Origin: an uncultured Bacilli bacterium
Lineage (GTDB): Bacteria; Bacillota_I; Bacilli_A; RF39; UBA660
DNA: 64,000 bases
Assembly: GCA_910589375.1 (NCBI GenBank)
Contig: CAJUTK010000003.1
Location: 5,247 to 69,246 of the forward strand
Reading direction: 5' to 3'
Shown: positions 1-8,862 of the stretch, in pieces
Layout of the letters: every line of letters starts with the position of its first letter
Position numbering within the stretch: the stretch's first letter is position 1
The notes under the pieces: generated by a model
What the model was told of the DNA's origin: nothing
Databases searched by the model: none
What the model saw: the letters and a program-made list of their open reading frames with translations, nothing else
Made by a program: the position numbers and the translations under genes

Positions 1-272
1 TTTAGGCAAAATTGTTTATGTATGTCAAAACTGTGGACATGAAAAAGTAGAAAAATTAAATGAACAACCTGGTATTGAAGAGCCAGGTGAAGAACATACA
101 GATCATACTTATACATTCAATGGAAATTCTAGTGAGGCTGGCGATGAATATAGCTGTTCTTGTGGAAAAATCGAAGTAAGACCACATGCATATGACGGAG
201 GAACAGAAGTACCAGATTTAGGCAAAATTGTTTATGTATGTCAAAACTGTGGACATGAAAAAGTAGAAAAAA
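1..272 (+). repeat. Two copies of a 56-bp unit, 216 bp apart
   Basis: Bases 1-56 and 217-272 read the same, encoding the CxxC motif of the partial protein. More copies probably lie upstream of the window. Confidence 0.8.
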
Positions 273-700
273 TGCAAAATAGTGGACCAGAGGTAGAAGT
301 AACTCAGCAAACTATTTCTACAGAAACTGCTGAGGCTGGAACAGAAATGACAGAAGGTATTCAAGGAGCAGAATCTTTAGAATCAGGAAAAACTACTGTT
401 CAAATTGAAATTCCAGGTGAAATAAGCTCAGATGGTGAACCAAGAGTTGTTGAATTTGAGGTTCCAGAAGGTATGGCTGAACAAGTTATGGAAGAAGCTA
501 AAGTTAGCCTTGAAGAAGCATTAGCCGAACCTAAGGCACAAGAAGAAACATTAGCTGAGCCTAAAGCTCAAGAAGAAGCTGTAGTAGTTGAAGAAGTTAG
601 TGCAGAAGTTGCTGCAGAAATTGTTGAAGAACATGTTTTTGATGAGGAAGCAGAAGACGATAAAGTACTAACACTCGATAATAATAAATACTATTATTAG
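1..700 (+). CDS. 3' end of a CxxC-repeat, acidic protein (partial)
   Basis: The frame is open from base 2 to the TAG at 698-700, and its start lies before the window. A 72-residue (216-bp) repeat is visible: bases 1-56 recur at 217-272, each encoding GKIVYVCQNCGHEKVEK. A CSCGKIEV element lies between them. The paired CxxC motifs look like zinc-ribbon knuckles. The second half is Glu/Ala-rich, carries two tandem LAEPKAQEE-like units and ends in LDNNKYYY. The ATG at 272 is inside the repeat and is not a start. The gene ends 22 bp before a SipW-type peptidase gene, so it probably belongs to the fibre operon. I do not recognise its family. Confidence 0.75.
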   Translation, partial: LGKIVYVCQNCGHEKVEKLNEQPGIEEPGEEHTDHTYTFNGNSSEAGDEYSCSCGKIEVRPHAYDGGTEVPDLGKIVYVCQNCGHEKVEKMQNSGPEVEVTQQTISTETAEAGTEMTEGIQGAESLESGKTTVQIEIPGEISSDGEPRVVEFEVPEGMAEQVMEEAKVSLEEALAEPKAQEETLAEPKAQEEAVVVEEVSAEVAAEIVEEHVFDEEAEDDKVLTLDNNKYYY

Positions 701-722
701 AAAAAACGAAAGTGGTGAAATA

Positions 723-1700
723 ATGAAAAAGGGAGAAAATAAATGGTATAAATCCCCAAGTAATTGGATGATAATTATAGCTTGTATTATATTAGTTCCA
801 ATATTACTAGTAAATTTGTTTATTATTTTTCAGTCAAAAACTAATAAAGATGCAGTACCAAGTATATTTGGTTATAAACCATTTATAGTTCTCTCTGGAT
901 CAATGGAAAGTGATATTCATAAAGGCGATTTGATAATAACTAAAAACGTAAAAAAAGAAAATTTAAAAGTTGAAGATATCATCGCCTTTAGGGATTCTGC
1001 TGGAACTGTTACCACTCACCGTATTATAGATGTGGTAGAAAAAGATGGTAAAAGAAGTTTTATTACAAAAGGTGATAATAACTCCACACAAGATAGAAAC
1101 CTTGTATCAGAAGACTCTGTAGAAGGTATCTATGTTGGAAGAATACCTGGGCTAGGATCTATGATGGATAAGTTAGCTCAACCAACTACAATTATCATAT
1201 TAATTTTAGGGGTTACTATTATATTTGTAGTAGGATTTATGATTTCTACCAAAAAACAGAGTGAACTTGAGAAAAAAGAATACATGGAATTTAAGCTTAT
1301 GAAGGAAAAAGAAAAAGAAGAGCAACTAAGAAAAAAGAAGCTTAAAGCGAAAAGAGAAAGGGAAGAGTTAGAAAAAGCTCATCCTAAGAAAAAAGAAGAA
1401 GTCATTGAAGATTCTGAAAAAGAAGAAGAGCAAGTTGAACCTAAAATAGAAAAAACTGAAGAATTTACACGTGAAAATAGAGTTTCTAGATTAGAGAGAA
1501 CTCAAGAAATAGAACCTAGAAAACGCGTTAGTAGAGAGGTTGAATTTGAAGATGATGATGACGATGATGAATATCTAGAATATTTACTCAAAAAGCAAGA
1601 AGCAAAATTAGCAAAATTAAAAGAAGCTAAGGAGCTAAGAGAAAGACGTTCTAGAGAAAGTAGTCGATACGAAGATTTCGATGACGACTCAGAAAATTAG
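723..1700 (+). CDS. sipW: SipW-type (ER-type) signal peptidase I with long charged tail
   Basis: A membrane serine protease of the S26 family, of the kind that processes TasA/camelysin-type exported proteins. Membrane segments lie at about residues 15-36 and 152-173. The catalytic Ser is S60 in LSGSM. H99 in TTHRI replaces the usual Lys, the mark of ER-type/SipW enzymes, and D118 lies in KGDNN. The catalytic part ends near residue 175. A cytoplasmic Lys/Glu-rich tail of about 150 residues follows, including a run of six Asp; SipW proteins normally lack it. The next genes encode candidate substrates with matching signal peptides. Role in the fibre pathway is inferred from this context. Confidence 0.9.
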   Translation: MKKGENKWYKSPSNWMIIIACIILVPILLVNLFIIFQSKTNKDAVPSIFGYKPFIVLSGSMESDIHKGDLIITKNVKKENLKVEDIIAFRDSAGTVTTHRIIDVVEKDGKRSFITKGDNNSTQDRNLVSEDSVEGIYVGRIPGLGSMMDKLAQPTTIIILILGVTIIFVVGFMISTKKQSELEKKEYMEFKLMKEKEKEEQLRKKKLKAKREREELEKAHPKKKEEVIEDSEKEEEQVEPKIEKTEEFTRENRVSRLERTQEIEPRKRVSREVEFEDDDDDDEYLEYLLKKQEAKLAKLKEAKELRERRSRESSRYEDFDDDSEN

Positions 1701-1784
1701 GTAGACTCTCTAGAAATAGAGTTTACATATAGGAGGGAAACCTCCAAATCCCATAAAAAAATAAAAGAAGGAGAGAGTGAGAAA
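1697..1784 (+). promoter_or_regulatory. Structured 5' leader, copy 1
   Basis: Two hairpins precede the first fibre gene. One pairs GTAGACTCT (1701-1709) with AGAGTTTAC (1718-1726), with one G-U pair. The other is GGAGG-GAAA-CCTCC (1732-1745), a perfect stem closed by a GNRA tetraloop that hides a Shine-Dalgarno-like GGAGG. The working ribosome site is AAGGAG at 1768-1773. The leader is repeated exactly at 2996-3083. Confidence 0.6.
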
Positions 1785-2469
1785 ATGAAAAAGAAAATGG
1801 GAATTTTAGGCGGACTATTAATGGCCGTAGTAGTAACTGGATACTCAGTTGCAGGAACATACGCTAAGTATACTTCTTCATTAGACTTTGCAGATGAAGC
1901 AAGAGTAGCAACATGGGGATTTAAATTAAATGGAAAAACTCCAGAAGAAGTAAAAGAAATGAATATTGATTTATTCCAAGATTCATATGAAATTACAAAA
2001 GATAGTGGAGACTATGATGTAGTATCAAAAGTAAAAGGACAAAAAGTAGTAGCTCCAGGAACAAGAGGAGAATACACATTTAACTTAACAGGAACAGCAG
2101 AGACAAACTATGTAGTAGCATTCAATGCAACAATTGTAAATACAATTAAAACAGCAGATTATAATCCAATTTTCTTCAGATTAAACGATGGAAACTGGAT
2201 GAATGCAGAAGAATTTGAAACATATTTAAATGAAACAATCACAAATGATACAAACAAAGTATATGCAGCAAATGAAGAATTAAATGAAACATACAAAATT
2301 GAGTGGATGTGGGCATTTGATGCAGATGACACAACAGCACCAGCAGGATTTACAAGCAATGATGAAACAGATACATATTTAGCAGGACAAAATGGAACAG
2401 TAAGCTTAGATGTAGAATTAACAGTAACACAATCTGAGTTAGCTGCAACAGATGGAAATGCTACAAGAT
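1697..2469 (+). repeat. 773-bp direct repeat, copy 1
   Basis: Matches 2996-3768 at a constant offset of 1299 bp, with no difference seen by eye. It covers the leader and the first 228 codons of the fibre gene. Identity stops abruptly at 2469/2470 inside the gene. Confidence 0.85.
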
Positions 2470-2897
2470 CACCTATTAGTAATGTTCCAACAAATGCTTA
2501 TAAAGAAGGTTTAGTAGCACAATATGCATATGATGCAACAAAATCTGAAAAAGTAGTATTTGATGGTAAAAGTTTAACTGGTGAAATTGCTAAACAAGAT
2601 GCAGAAGTTGCAAAAAAATTCTGGAATAATCCAGCATACGAAGCAACTGCAACAGGATATTACTATCCAGTAACAGTTAGAGTAGAAAATTGGGAAAATG
2701 TTGATTCAATTAGTTTTGGAAATAAAACATTTAACAATTTAACAGCAGATTATTTTGATAATAATACTATAACTTGTTTATTTGAAATTGATCCAAATAA
2801 AGCAGCAGAGGATAAGAAAATTAATATAACTGTTGTTGAAAATGGTGAAACAAATACTTATGCAATTGATTACAGTGATTTAACTTTCACTGCTTAA
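1785..2897 (+). CDS. TasA/camelysin-like exported fibre subunit, copy 1
   Basis: The protein has 370 residues. The N-terminus is a SipW-dependent-type signal (MKKKMGILGG, hydrophobic core, then TYAKYTSS) leading to ARVATWGFKLNG. The camelysin-like fold is suggested by VVAPGTRGEYTF, KIEWMWAFD and DETDTYLAGQ. Residues 1-228 match the next gene exactly; from about residue 229 the proteins diverge but stay homologous (ATGYYYPV, then TYAIDYSDLTFTA at the end). No LPxTG or C-terminal anchor is seen. It is probably a major subunit of a surface or matrix fibre, cleaved by a neighbouring SipW. The fold and role are inferred from the family. Confidence 0.8.
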   Translation: MKKKMGILGGLLMAVVVTGYSVAGTYAKYTSSLDFADEARVATWGFKLNGKTPEEVKEMNIDLFQDSYEITKDSGDYDVVSKVKGQKVVAPGTRGEYTFNLTGTAETNYVVAFNATIVNTIKTADYNPIFFRLNDGNWMNAEEFETYLNETITNDTNKVYAANEELNETYKIEWMWAFDADDTTAPAGFTSNDETDTYLAGQNGTVSLDVELTVTQSELAATDGNATRSPISNVPTNAYKEGLVAQYAYDATKSEKVVFDGKSLTGEIAKQDAEVAKKFWNNPAYEATATGYYYPVTVRVENWENVDSISFGNKTFNNLTADYFDNNTITCLFEIDPNKAAEDKKINITVVENGETNTYAIDYSDLTFTA

Positions 2898-2909
2898 TTG
2901 TGAAAAAAT

Positions 2910-2967
2910 GGAAGTTAATTTAACTTCCAGGTAAACTTATGATAATAGTTCATGAGTTTATTTGGAA
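2910..2967 (+). terminator. Overlapping alternative hairpins after fibre gene 1
   Basis: Hairpin A pairs GGAAGTTAA (2910-2918) with TTAACTTCC (2920-2928). Hairpin B pairs 2925-2942 with 2950-2967 over 18 positions, using three G-U pairs. Both use bases 2925-2928, so they cannot form together. The T-tract that follows is weak, suggesting partial termination or mRNA processing rather than a full stop. Confidence 0.5.
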
Positions 2968-2995
2968 GCTAAATTTTCTTTTCCGTAAACTAGTT

Positions 2996-3083
2996 TTAGG
3001 TAGACTCTCTAGAAATAGAGTTTACATATAGGAGGGAAACCTCCAAATCCCATAAAAAAATAAAAGAAGGAGAGAGTGAGAAA
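2996..3083 (+). promoter_or_regulatory. Structured 5' leader, copy 2
   Basis: Exact copy of 1697-1784. The stems are 3000-3008 with 3017-3025, and GGAGG-GAAA-CCTCC at 3031-3044. Keeping the whole leader with the duplicated gene suggests it matters for expression. Confidence 0.6.
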
Positions 3084-3768
3084 ATGAAAAAGAAAATGGG
3101 AATTTTAGGCGGACTATTAATGGCCGTAGTAGTAACTGGATACTCAGTTGCAGGAACATACGCTAAGTATACTTCTTCATTAGACTTTGCAGATGAAGCA
3201 AGAGTAGCAACATGGGGATTTAAATTAAATGGAAAAACTCCAGAAGAAGTAAAAGAAATGAATATTGATTTATTCCAAGATTCATATGAAATTACAAAAG
3301 ATAGTGGAGACTATGATGTAGTATCAAAAGTAAAAGGACAAAAAGTAGTAGCTCCAGGAACAAGAGGAGAATACACATTTAACTTAACAGGAACAGCAGA
3401 GACAAACTATGTAGTAGCATTCAATGCAACAATTGTAAATACAATTAAAACAGCAGATTATAATCCAATTTTCTTCAGATTAAACGATGGAAACTGGATG
3501 AATGCAGAAGAATTTGAAACATATTTAAATGAAACAATCACAAATGATACAAACAAAGTATATGCAGCAAATGAAGAATTAAATGAAACATACAAAATTG
3601 AGTGGATGTGGGCATTTGATGCAGATGACACAACAGCACCAGCAGGATTTACAAGCAATGATGAAACAGATACATATTTAGCAGGACAAAATGGAACAGT
3701 AAGCTTAGATGTAGAATTAACAGTAACACAATCTGAGTTAGCTGCAACAGATGGAAATGCTACAAGAT
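2996..3768 (+). repeat. 773-bp direct repeat, copy 2
   Basis: Second copy of 1697-2469. Divergence begins at 3769. Confidence 0.85.
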
Positions 3769-4220
3769 TTGCAATGAGTAATGCAATTACAAATGAAGGA
3801 AAAGTAGCATTAGCTAGTGCTTACGGATATGATGCAACTGTAGCAGAAGATGTTGTTTTTGAAGCAACTGCAACAGGAGCTAAATTAAGTGGTGAACTTT
3901 TAAAATCAAGCAGTGATGTAGATACAAAATTCTGGGGAGCAACTGCAGCAGCTCAAGCTACAGGATATTACTATCCAGTATCAATTAGAGTTGAAAATCC
4001 AGATGATGTAACAGCATTAGTATTAAATAACCGTATTGCTGGAACTGAAAAAGTTGTAAACAGAGCAGACAATGATTTCGTTGATGCTAATGGAACAATT
4101 ACTTTATTCCTTGAATTAGGTGGTAATGGAGCAACTTCATCAGTAGCAAAAGTTAGATTTGCTGATGGATCTGAAACAACTTATACAATTGATTATTCTG
4201 AATTAACAATGACAAGATAA
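3084..4220 (+). CDS. TasA/camelysin-like exported fibre subunit, copy 2
   Basis: The protein has 378 residues. Signal peptide and residues 1-228 are identical to the upstream copy, down to the bases. The last ~150 residues differ, with a longer Ala/Gly-rich stretch, but align at ATGYYYPVSIRVEN and at the end TYTIDYSELTMTR. This pattern suggests gene conversion of the 5' part, or a recent duplication followed by replacement of the 3' part. It should be exported, cleaved by SipW and assembled with copy 1 or as an alternative to it. The variable part may be the exposed or partner-specific region; that is inference. Confidence 0.8.
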   Translation: MKKKMGILGGLLMAVVVTGYSVAGTYAKYTSSLDFADEARVATWGFKLNGKTPEEVKEMNIDLFQDSYEITKDSGDYDVVSKVKGQKVVAPGTRGEYTFNLTGTAETNYVVAFNATIVNTIKTADYNPIFFRLNDGNWMNAEEFETYLNETITNDTNKVYAANEELNETYKIEWMWAFDADDTTAPAGFTSNDETDTYLAGQNGTVSLDVELTVTQSELAATDGNATRFAMSNAITNEGKVALASAYGYDATVAEDVVFEATATGAKLSGELLKSSSDVDTKFWGATAAAQATGYYYPVSIRVENPDDVTALVLNNRIAGTEKVVNRADNDFVDANGTITLFLELGGNGATSSVAKVRFADGSETTYTIDYSELTMTR

Positions 4221-4231
4221 TTAATTAAAAT

Positions 4232-4286
4232 GGAAGTTAATTTAACTTCCAAGTAAACTTATGATTTCTCATAAGCTTACTTGGAA
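4232..4286 (+). terminator. Overlapping alternative hairpins after fibre gene 2
   Basis: Hairpin A pairs GGAAGTTAA (4232-4240) with TTAACTTCC (4242-4250). Hairpin B pairs 4247-4264 with 4269-4286 (18 positions, one A-C mismatch). The arrangement matches that after copy 1. The T-tract is poor, so read-through into the next gene is likely. Confidence 0.5.
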
Positions 4287-4322
4287 ACTAAATTTTCTAA
4301 ACAAAGAAAGGATGAAAAAGGT

Positions 4323-7300
4323 ATGCAAAAAAATTCTAATATTGATAATAAAGAGAAAGACATTAATTTAGAAGAAGAGAATAAAGATAGTAAGAAAAAG
4401 AAATTTGCTATTTTACTTGTGGCTATTCTTATACTTTCACTAATTACTACGGGATTAACTACTAATATTTTTGGTAGAATTGGTACGGCGTTTAAAAATG
4501 AAGGTAGCTTTGTACTTAAACATACCGAAGATAATGAAAAAGAGGTTGTTAAGAACCAAGAGTTGAAATTTGATACTAGTTCTTTAAACCTTTCATTAAG
4601 TGATTCTAGTGGTAAGTTGAGTTATTCTTATAAAAAGATTGTGCCAACAAACTATACTTGTGATACTGACGATGCAACTGTAGCCACTTGTTATTCTGCT
4701 GATGGTTATATCGTTGTTTATCCTAAGAGTGTTGGTAGTACGAATGTAACTTTACGTGCTGAAGCTAATGGAAAAGAATATATTGCTACTGCAAATGTTG
4801 TTGTAGCAGAAGCAGATAGATACATAAAATTGGATAGTACTAAAGGAACTATTAACTTGAGTACAAATAAGACAAAAGAGGTAGCATATTATTTAGTTGG
4901 AATGAATGGAAAAGTAAAAGTTACTTCTAGTGATGAATCAATTGCAAAAGTATCTAATAAAAATGGAGTATTAAAGATTACTGCTGCTAAAGTTGGTAAT
5001 GTTGATATTACAGTTTCTATTAGCTATAATGAAAAAGTATATACGAGTGTGTATAAATTAGAAGTTGTTAAAGAAAATAACATTAAAAATGATAAACCTG
5101 TTGTAAAGAAAAAGAGTCGTGTTAGTACTCTTAGCAGTTTGACAGTTTCAAATGGAGATTTGAAATTTCATCCAGCTACTACTGCATATAGTATTGTAGT
5201 GGATAAAGATGTTAAGAGCGTTAGCATTGATTATGAAAAAACAAATGCGAATGCTAAGGTTATTTATACAGTAGACGGTCTTGCTATTAACTCTTTGAAG
5301 AATATTCCTTTAAAAGATGGAGGAAAAGAAGTTATTATTACAGTTACATCAGAAGATGGTAGTAGTACGACTTCTTATAGAATAGCTATTAATAGAGCTG
5401 ATGCTGAATTAGCGACTAATGTTTTAGGTGTTACTATTAGTGGTGGAAAAGTTTTGAGTGCAGTATCTCCAACATCTTATAGTGGTAAGGTAGCAACGGA
5501 TGTAGATAAAGTAGATATTACTTTAAATCTTGATGATAAAGGATCTACAGTTCGTTATTATGTAGATGGAAAAGTTGCTAGTAACGGGAATGTTTTAAGA
5601 GATTTTAATTTAAAATTAGGGAAAAATACAGTAAAAGTTGTTATTGGTAATAGATTTGGATTAAGTATGATTTACTTTATTACTATTGAGAGAGAAGCAC
5701 CAAGTGATAATACCAATATTATTTTAGATGTTCTAGATGATGGTTATGTAGCAGATAAAGTAGATGATAATAATTATACAATTAATAATGTTCCTTATGA
5801 TAAAAAAGATATTTCTTTAAGTGCTGCGTGTGAAAATACTGATTGTAGTAAAATTTCTTATGAGATAGAGTATGCTGATGGCACAAAGAAAACATTAAAT
5901 AATTTAAATAATGTTGAATTAAAAGAAGGTAAGAATACAATTGCTATTACTGTAGTTGCAGAAGATGGAAAGACAACAGATACTCATTATGTAAGTATTT
6001 ATAGACCAATTCGTACAATTCAGTTTGAAAATACAGAAAATAAAGTTTTAGTAGAGAAACCATATACAGATATTAAGTATACAATTAGTGAAATAGCAGA
6101 AGATGGAAGTACAAAAAATGTTGAATTAGATAACGCTGCTGATGTTATGAAAGCTAGTTTATCTCAATATGGCGATGATGTAACTATTGAAGTTCATCAA
6201 GGTTTTGTAAGAATTATTCCAAAAAATCCAAAAAATCTATTAGATAATACAGATGTATTAACATTAGATTACGATGGTAAAAAAGTTACTACTAATTTAA
6301 CATTTGATATTGATGAATATGATTTAACAGCTAATAATGAATTTGATATGGGTAATTCTAGTAAAGGAAATACTAGAGGAATTATTGTAAGTACTAACTT
6401 AATGAAGTCAACTGATGCAACTCTTATAAAAGAAATTTCTAAGGATGGTAAAAGTTTAAAAGTATGTACTTCAGATAAAGTTTATTGTGTAGATTTAACT
6501 GTTGATGCTACAGAAGACGCAGGAGATATTACATTATCATATGGTAAAGATTCTGAAAGTGAAATTGGAGTAAACGACTTACCAATAATAGTAACTGCTA
6601 ATGGTGATGGTGTTTCTAAGATTCATGTATCAGGAAGTGTTTATGGAAAATCAATTAATAAAGATATTACAATAACTATTAATGTTACAAGGTTATATAG
6701 AGTTACTATTTTAGCTAATAAGCCAGGCGAGGAAGGCGGTAAATTCAATGCCGCTTCAAAAGAAGAAGTGTTTGAAATATCAGCAAAACAATCTATCGAT
6801 TTATCTACAGTTAGTGAACCATATAAAATTGATGATGATTGTAACTACTTTAAGTTTAAACATTATAGTACTTTAGATGTAGCAAATGATGAGGAAGTAT
6901 ACAATAGAACCGATAAGAAGATTATTGATGGTTCAACATTAGATGATGACATTACGATTTATGCGGTTTATGATCCTTCTGATGAAAAAATTCCAGAGAC
7001 AAATTCACTTTGGTTAAAGGCTGATGATTATGCTGAGGGTCTTCCTTTATTCCATAACAAAGAATATTATGATAAGTATAATAAAGATAAAATTATTTAT
7101 CCTGGTGCTAATGGATCATATGTTATGAATTTTAAAGCTGAGGAAGACATGAATTTGAATGGCTTAGTTTTAAAAGAAAATAATATTTGTGTAAAAGGTA
7201 AATGCTTAAATATGGGATATCGTGTTCGTTATAATGAAATAAGACGTGCTGATGGTACTTCATATGAGGCTAAAGGCGACATATTATTTGGTGAGAAGAA

Positions 7301-7616
7301 TAGTGAAGACTACTGGATTTTAAATCAAAAATATGGTATAATTAAACATGATAAAGTTACTTATTTAGATGAAAACAAAACAGAAAAAGAATTAGATACA
7401 GAAAACAGAGCAGATATATTATTTGATACTCCAATTAGTTTAAATGAAGGAGATCAAATTTCTATTACAATTTTCTGGAAATGGGTAGAAGTTGATGATA
7501 TTGCTGATACTACAATAGGAGAGTATGTAACAAATGAGGGCGCTTCTATTAATGACAAGTATTCTTTATCAGTAGGTATTATCTACGAAGCTAATAATTC
7601 TTGTCCAACGAATTAG
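4323..7616 (+). CDS. Giant membrane-anchored Big2/cadherin-like surface protein
   Basis: The ATG at 4323 is chosen because AAAGG lies 11 bp upstream; an in-frame TTG at 4281 is inside the preceding hairpin. The product has 1097 residues. A Lys/Glu-rich cytoplasmic N-terminus of about 28 residues precedes one membrane helix. A Big2-like domain is near residues 170-255 (SSDESIAKVSNKNGVLKI). A cadherin-like beta-sandwich follows near 265-350 (LSSLTVSNGDLKFHPATTAY), with a second near 360-460. A repeat-like sheet is near 790. The last ~175 residues (IYPGANGSY, FWKWVEV, DTTIGEY) resemble the TasA/camelysin pattern. It may anchor or cap the fibre; role inferred. Confidence 0.75.
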   Translation: MQKNSNIDNKEKDINLEEENKDSKKKKFAILLVAILILSLITTGLTTNIFGRIGTAFKNEGSFVLKHTEDNEKEVVKNQELKFDTSSLNLSLSDSSGKLSYSYKKIVPTNYTCDTDDATVATCYSADGYIVVYPKSVGSTNVTLRAEANGKEYIATANVVVAEADRYIKLDSTKGTINLSTNKTKEVAYYLVGMNGKVKVTSSDESIAKVSNKNGVLKITAAKVGNVDITVSISYNEKVYTSVYKLEVVKENNIKNDKPVVKKKSRVSTLSSLTVSNGDLKFHPATTAYSIVVDKDVKSVSIDYEKTNANAKVIYTVDGLAINSLKNIPLKDGGKEVIITVTSEDGSSTTSYRIAINRADAELATNVLGVTISGGKVLSAVSPTSYSGKVATDVDKVDITLNLDDKGSTVRYYVDGKVASNGNVLRDFNLKLGKNTVKVVIGNRFGLSMIYFITIEREAPSDNTNIILDVLDDGYVADKVDDNNYTINNVPYDKKDISLSAACENTDCSKISYEIEYADGTKKTLNNLNNVELKEGKNTIAITVVAEDGKTTDTHYVSIYRPIRTIQFENTENKVLVEKPYTDIKYTISEIAEDGSTKNVELDNAADVMKASLSQYGDDVTIEVHQGFVRIIPKNPKNLLDNTDVLTLDYDGKKVTTNLTFDIDEYDLTANNEFDMGNSSKGNTRGIIVSTNLMKSTDATLIKEISKDGKSLKVCTSDKVYCVDLTVDATEDAGDITLSYGKDSESEIGVNDLPIIVTANGDGVSKIHVSGSVYGKSINKDITITINVTRLYRVTILANKPGEEGGKFNAASKEEVFEISAKQSIDLSTVSEPYKIDDDCNYFKFKHYSTLDVANDEEVYNRTDKKIIDGSTLDDDITIYAVYDPSDEKIPETNSLWLKADDYAEGLPLFHNKEYYDKYNKDKIIYPGANGSYVMNFKAEEDMNLNGLVLKENNICVKGKCLNMGYRVRYNEIRRADGTSYEAKGDILFGEKNSEDYWILNQKYGIIKHDKVTYLDENKTEKELDTENRADILFDTPISLNEGDQISITIFWKWVEVDDIADTTIGEYVTNEGASINDKYSLSVGIIYEANNSCPTN

Positions 7617-7628
7617 TGGTGTTGAAAA

Positions 7629-8219
7629 GTGAAAATATTAAAAAAAACGTTATTTATAATATTTTCAATATTTATTGCAGTTATATTGATGTATAATATC
7701 TATAACTTTGTTAGCGTAAATATTTTAAATAAGAAAATAACAACTATTGGTGGATATGGAATGTTAGAAGTCGTTTCTGGTTCCATGGAGCCTAATATAC
7801 ATAAAGGGGACATCATTTTTATAAACACAAAGGATAAAAATTATAAAATTGATGATATTATTACTTTTTATGATGAAGAAGGTTCCTTTGTAACACACAG
7901 AATTGTTTCAATTGAAGGTACTGAAATAGTTACACAAGGAGATAACAATAATATAGCAGATGACCCAATTACTGTAGAAAGTATTATTGGTAAATATAAG
8001 TTTAAGATTGGTAAGGGTGGAAAAATGCTATCAGCATTAAAGAGCCCCTTTACCATGATTATGATTTTGATAATAGGAATATTGATCTGTGCTTTTATTA
8101 GCACAGACAAGGAAGGTAATCCCATCTTAGATGAGGAAGAAAAAGAGTATCTTGAATTTAAAGAATACTTAAAAGAAAAAAAGAAAAATGAAAAAAAAGA
8201 TTCTAATTTAGATGAATAA
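7629..8219 (+). CDS. sipW: SipW-type (ER-type) signal peptidase I, second copy
   Basis: It starts with GTG, 10 bp after the giant protein gene. The 196-residue product has an N-terminal helix (residues 7-25), S52 in VSGSM, H90 in VTHRI and D105 in QGDNN, followed by a second helix near 140-160 and a short charged tail. His in place of Lys marks the ER/SipW type. It is much closer to the usual SipW length than the first peptidase. Two different peptidases in one operon suggest separate substrates, perhaps the duplicated subunits for one and the two proteins downstream for the other. Confidence 0.9.
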   Translation: MKILKKTLFIIFSIFIAVILMYNIYNFVSVNILNKKITTIGGYGMLEVVSGSMEPNIHKGDIIFINTKDKNYKIDDIITFYDEEGSFVTHRIVSIEGTEIVTQGDNNNIADDPITVESIIGKYKFKIGKGGKMLSALKSPFTMIMILIIGILICAFISTDKEGNPILDEEEKEYLEFKEYLKEKKKNEKKDSNLDE

Positions 8220-8236
8220 AAAGAGTAGGTGAATAT

Positions 8237-8848
8237 ATGAAAGGATTATTACATAGTAAGAGGTTTAAAGAGAATCTATATAGATGGTTATTTATGTATG
8301 TGGGAGTGATAGCACTTCTTACTACTGTAATAACTTATTCTAAATATGTTACGCAGTTAATACCTACAGAAGAAAAGGCGCTTCCTGCTAAGTTTGATGT
8401 GGAAATAGCCAATACTGATAGCGCAGGAAATGATTGCACGAAAGTGGAATGTGTAACTACAGGAATCTATAGACCTACTAGTGAAATAAAATATTATTTT
8501 AAGTTCAAAGCAGATCTTGAAGTTTCAGCTGAAATACTACTTTTAGTAAGAATTAATGAGGCATATAGAGATGATTTTAAAATTGTTAGTGTTAAAGAAT
8601 CTAAAGTAACCGGTTTTGAAACTGTTACTAATGATTCTACTAACAATCCAGAAAGTATTTATCGTGTAAAATTAGAAAATGAACAAGATTCTATTACTAA
8701 TGAGTATAAACCAATCGAAAAGGTTTATGAAGTTACTGTTCAGTATAAAGATTTAGATTCTTTCAACAGTAAAACAGATAGTAATGATTTCTTAGAAGCT
8801 AAAAATGTACTAGAAGTTGGTTACACAGCTGAGCAAAAAAATAATTAG
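8237..8848 (+). CDS. Exported TasA/camelysin-like minor subunit
   Basis: The protein has 203 residues. A basic N-terminus and one hydrophobic segment (about residues 15-32) run into TYSKYVTQ and then PAKFDVEIAN. The larger fibre proteins have a similar order (TYAKYTSS, then ARVATWGF). The rest is beta-rich, with IYRPTSEIKYYFKFKA and a closing VLEVGYTAEQKNN. It lies 17 bp after the second SipW and 14 bp before the next gene. It is probably a SipW substrate acting as a minor or accessory fibre component. Identity is by pattern only; no stronger family match is visible. Confidence 0.55.
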   Translation: MKGLLHSKRFKENLYRWLFMYVGVIALLTTVITYSKYVTQLIPTEEKALPAKFDVEIANTDSAGNDCTKVECVTTGIYRPTSEIKYYFKFKADLEVSAEILLLVRINEAYRDDFKIVSVKESKVTGFETVTNDSTNNPESIYRVKLENEQDSITNEYKPIEKVYEVTVQYKDLDSFNSKTDSNDFLEAKNVLEVGYTAEQKNN

Positions 8849-8862
8849 AAGGAGGGTTTAAA

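Noticed and set aside
2159..3658. Antisense open frames in the two fibre genes (66 codons each)
   Set aside because: They are identical only because the sense DNA is duplicated, lack ribosome sites and have no recognisable product.
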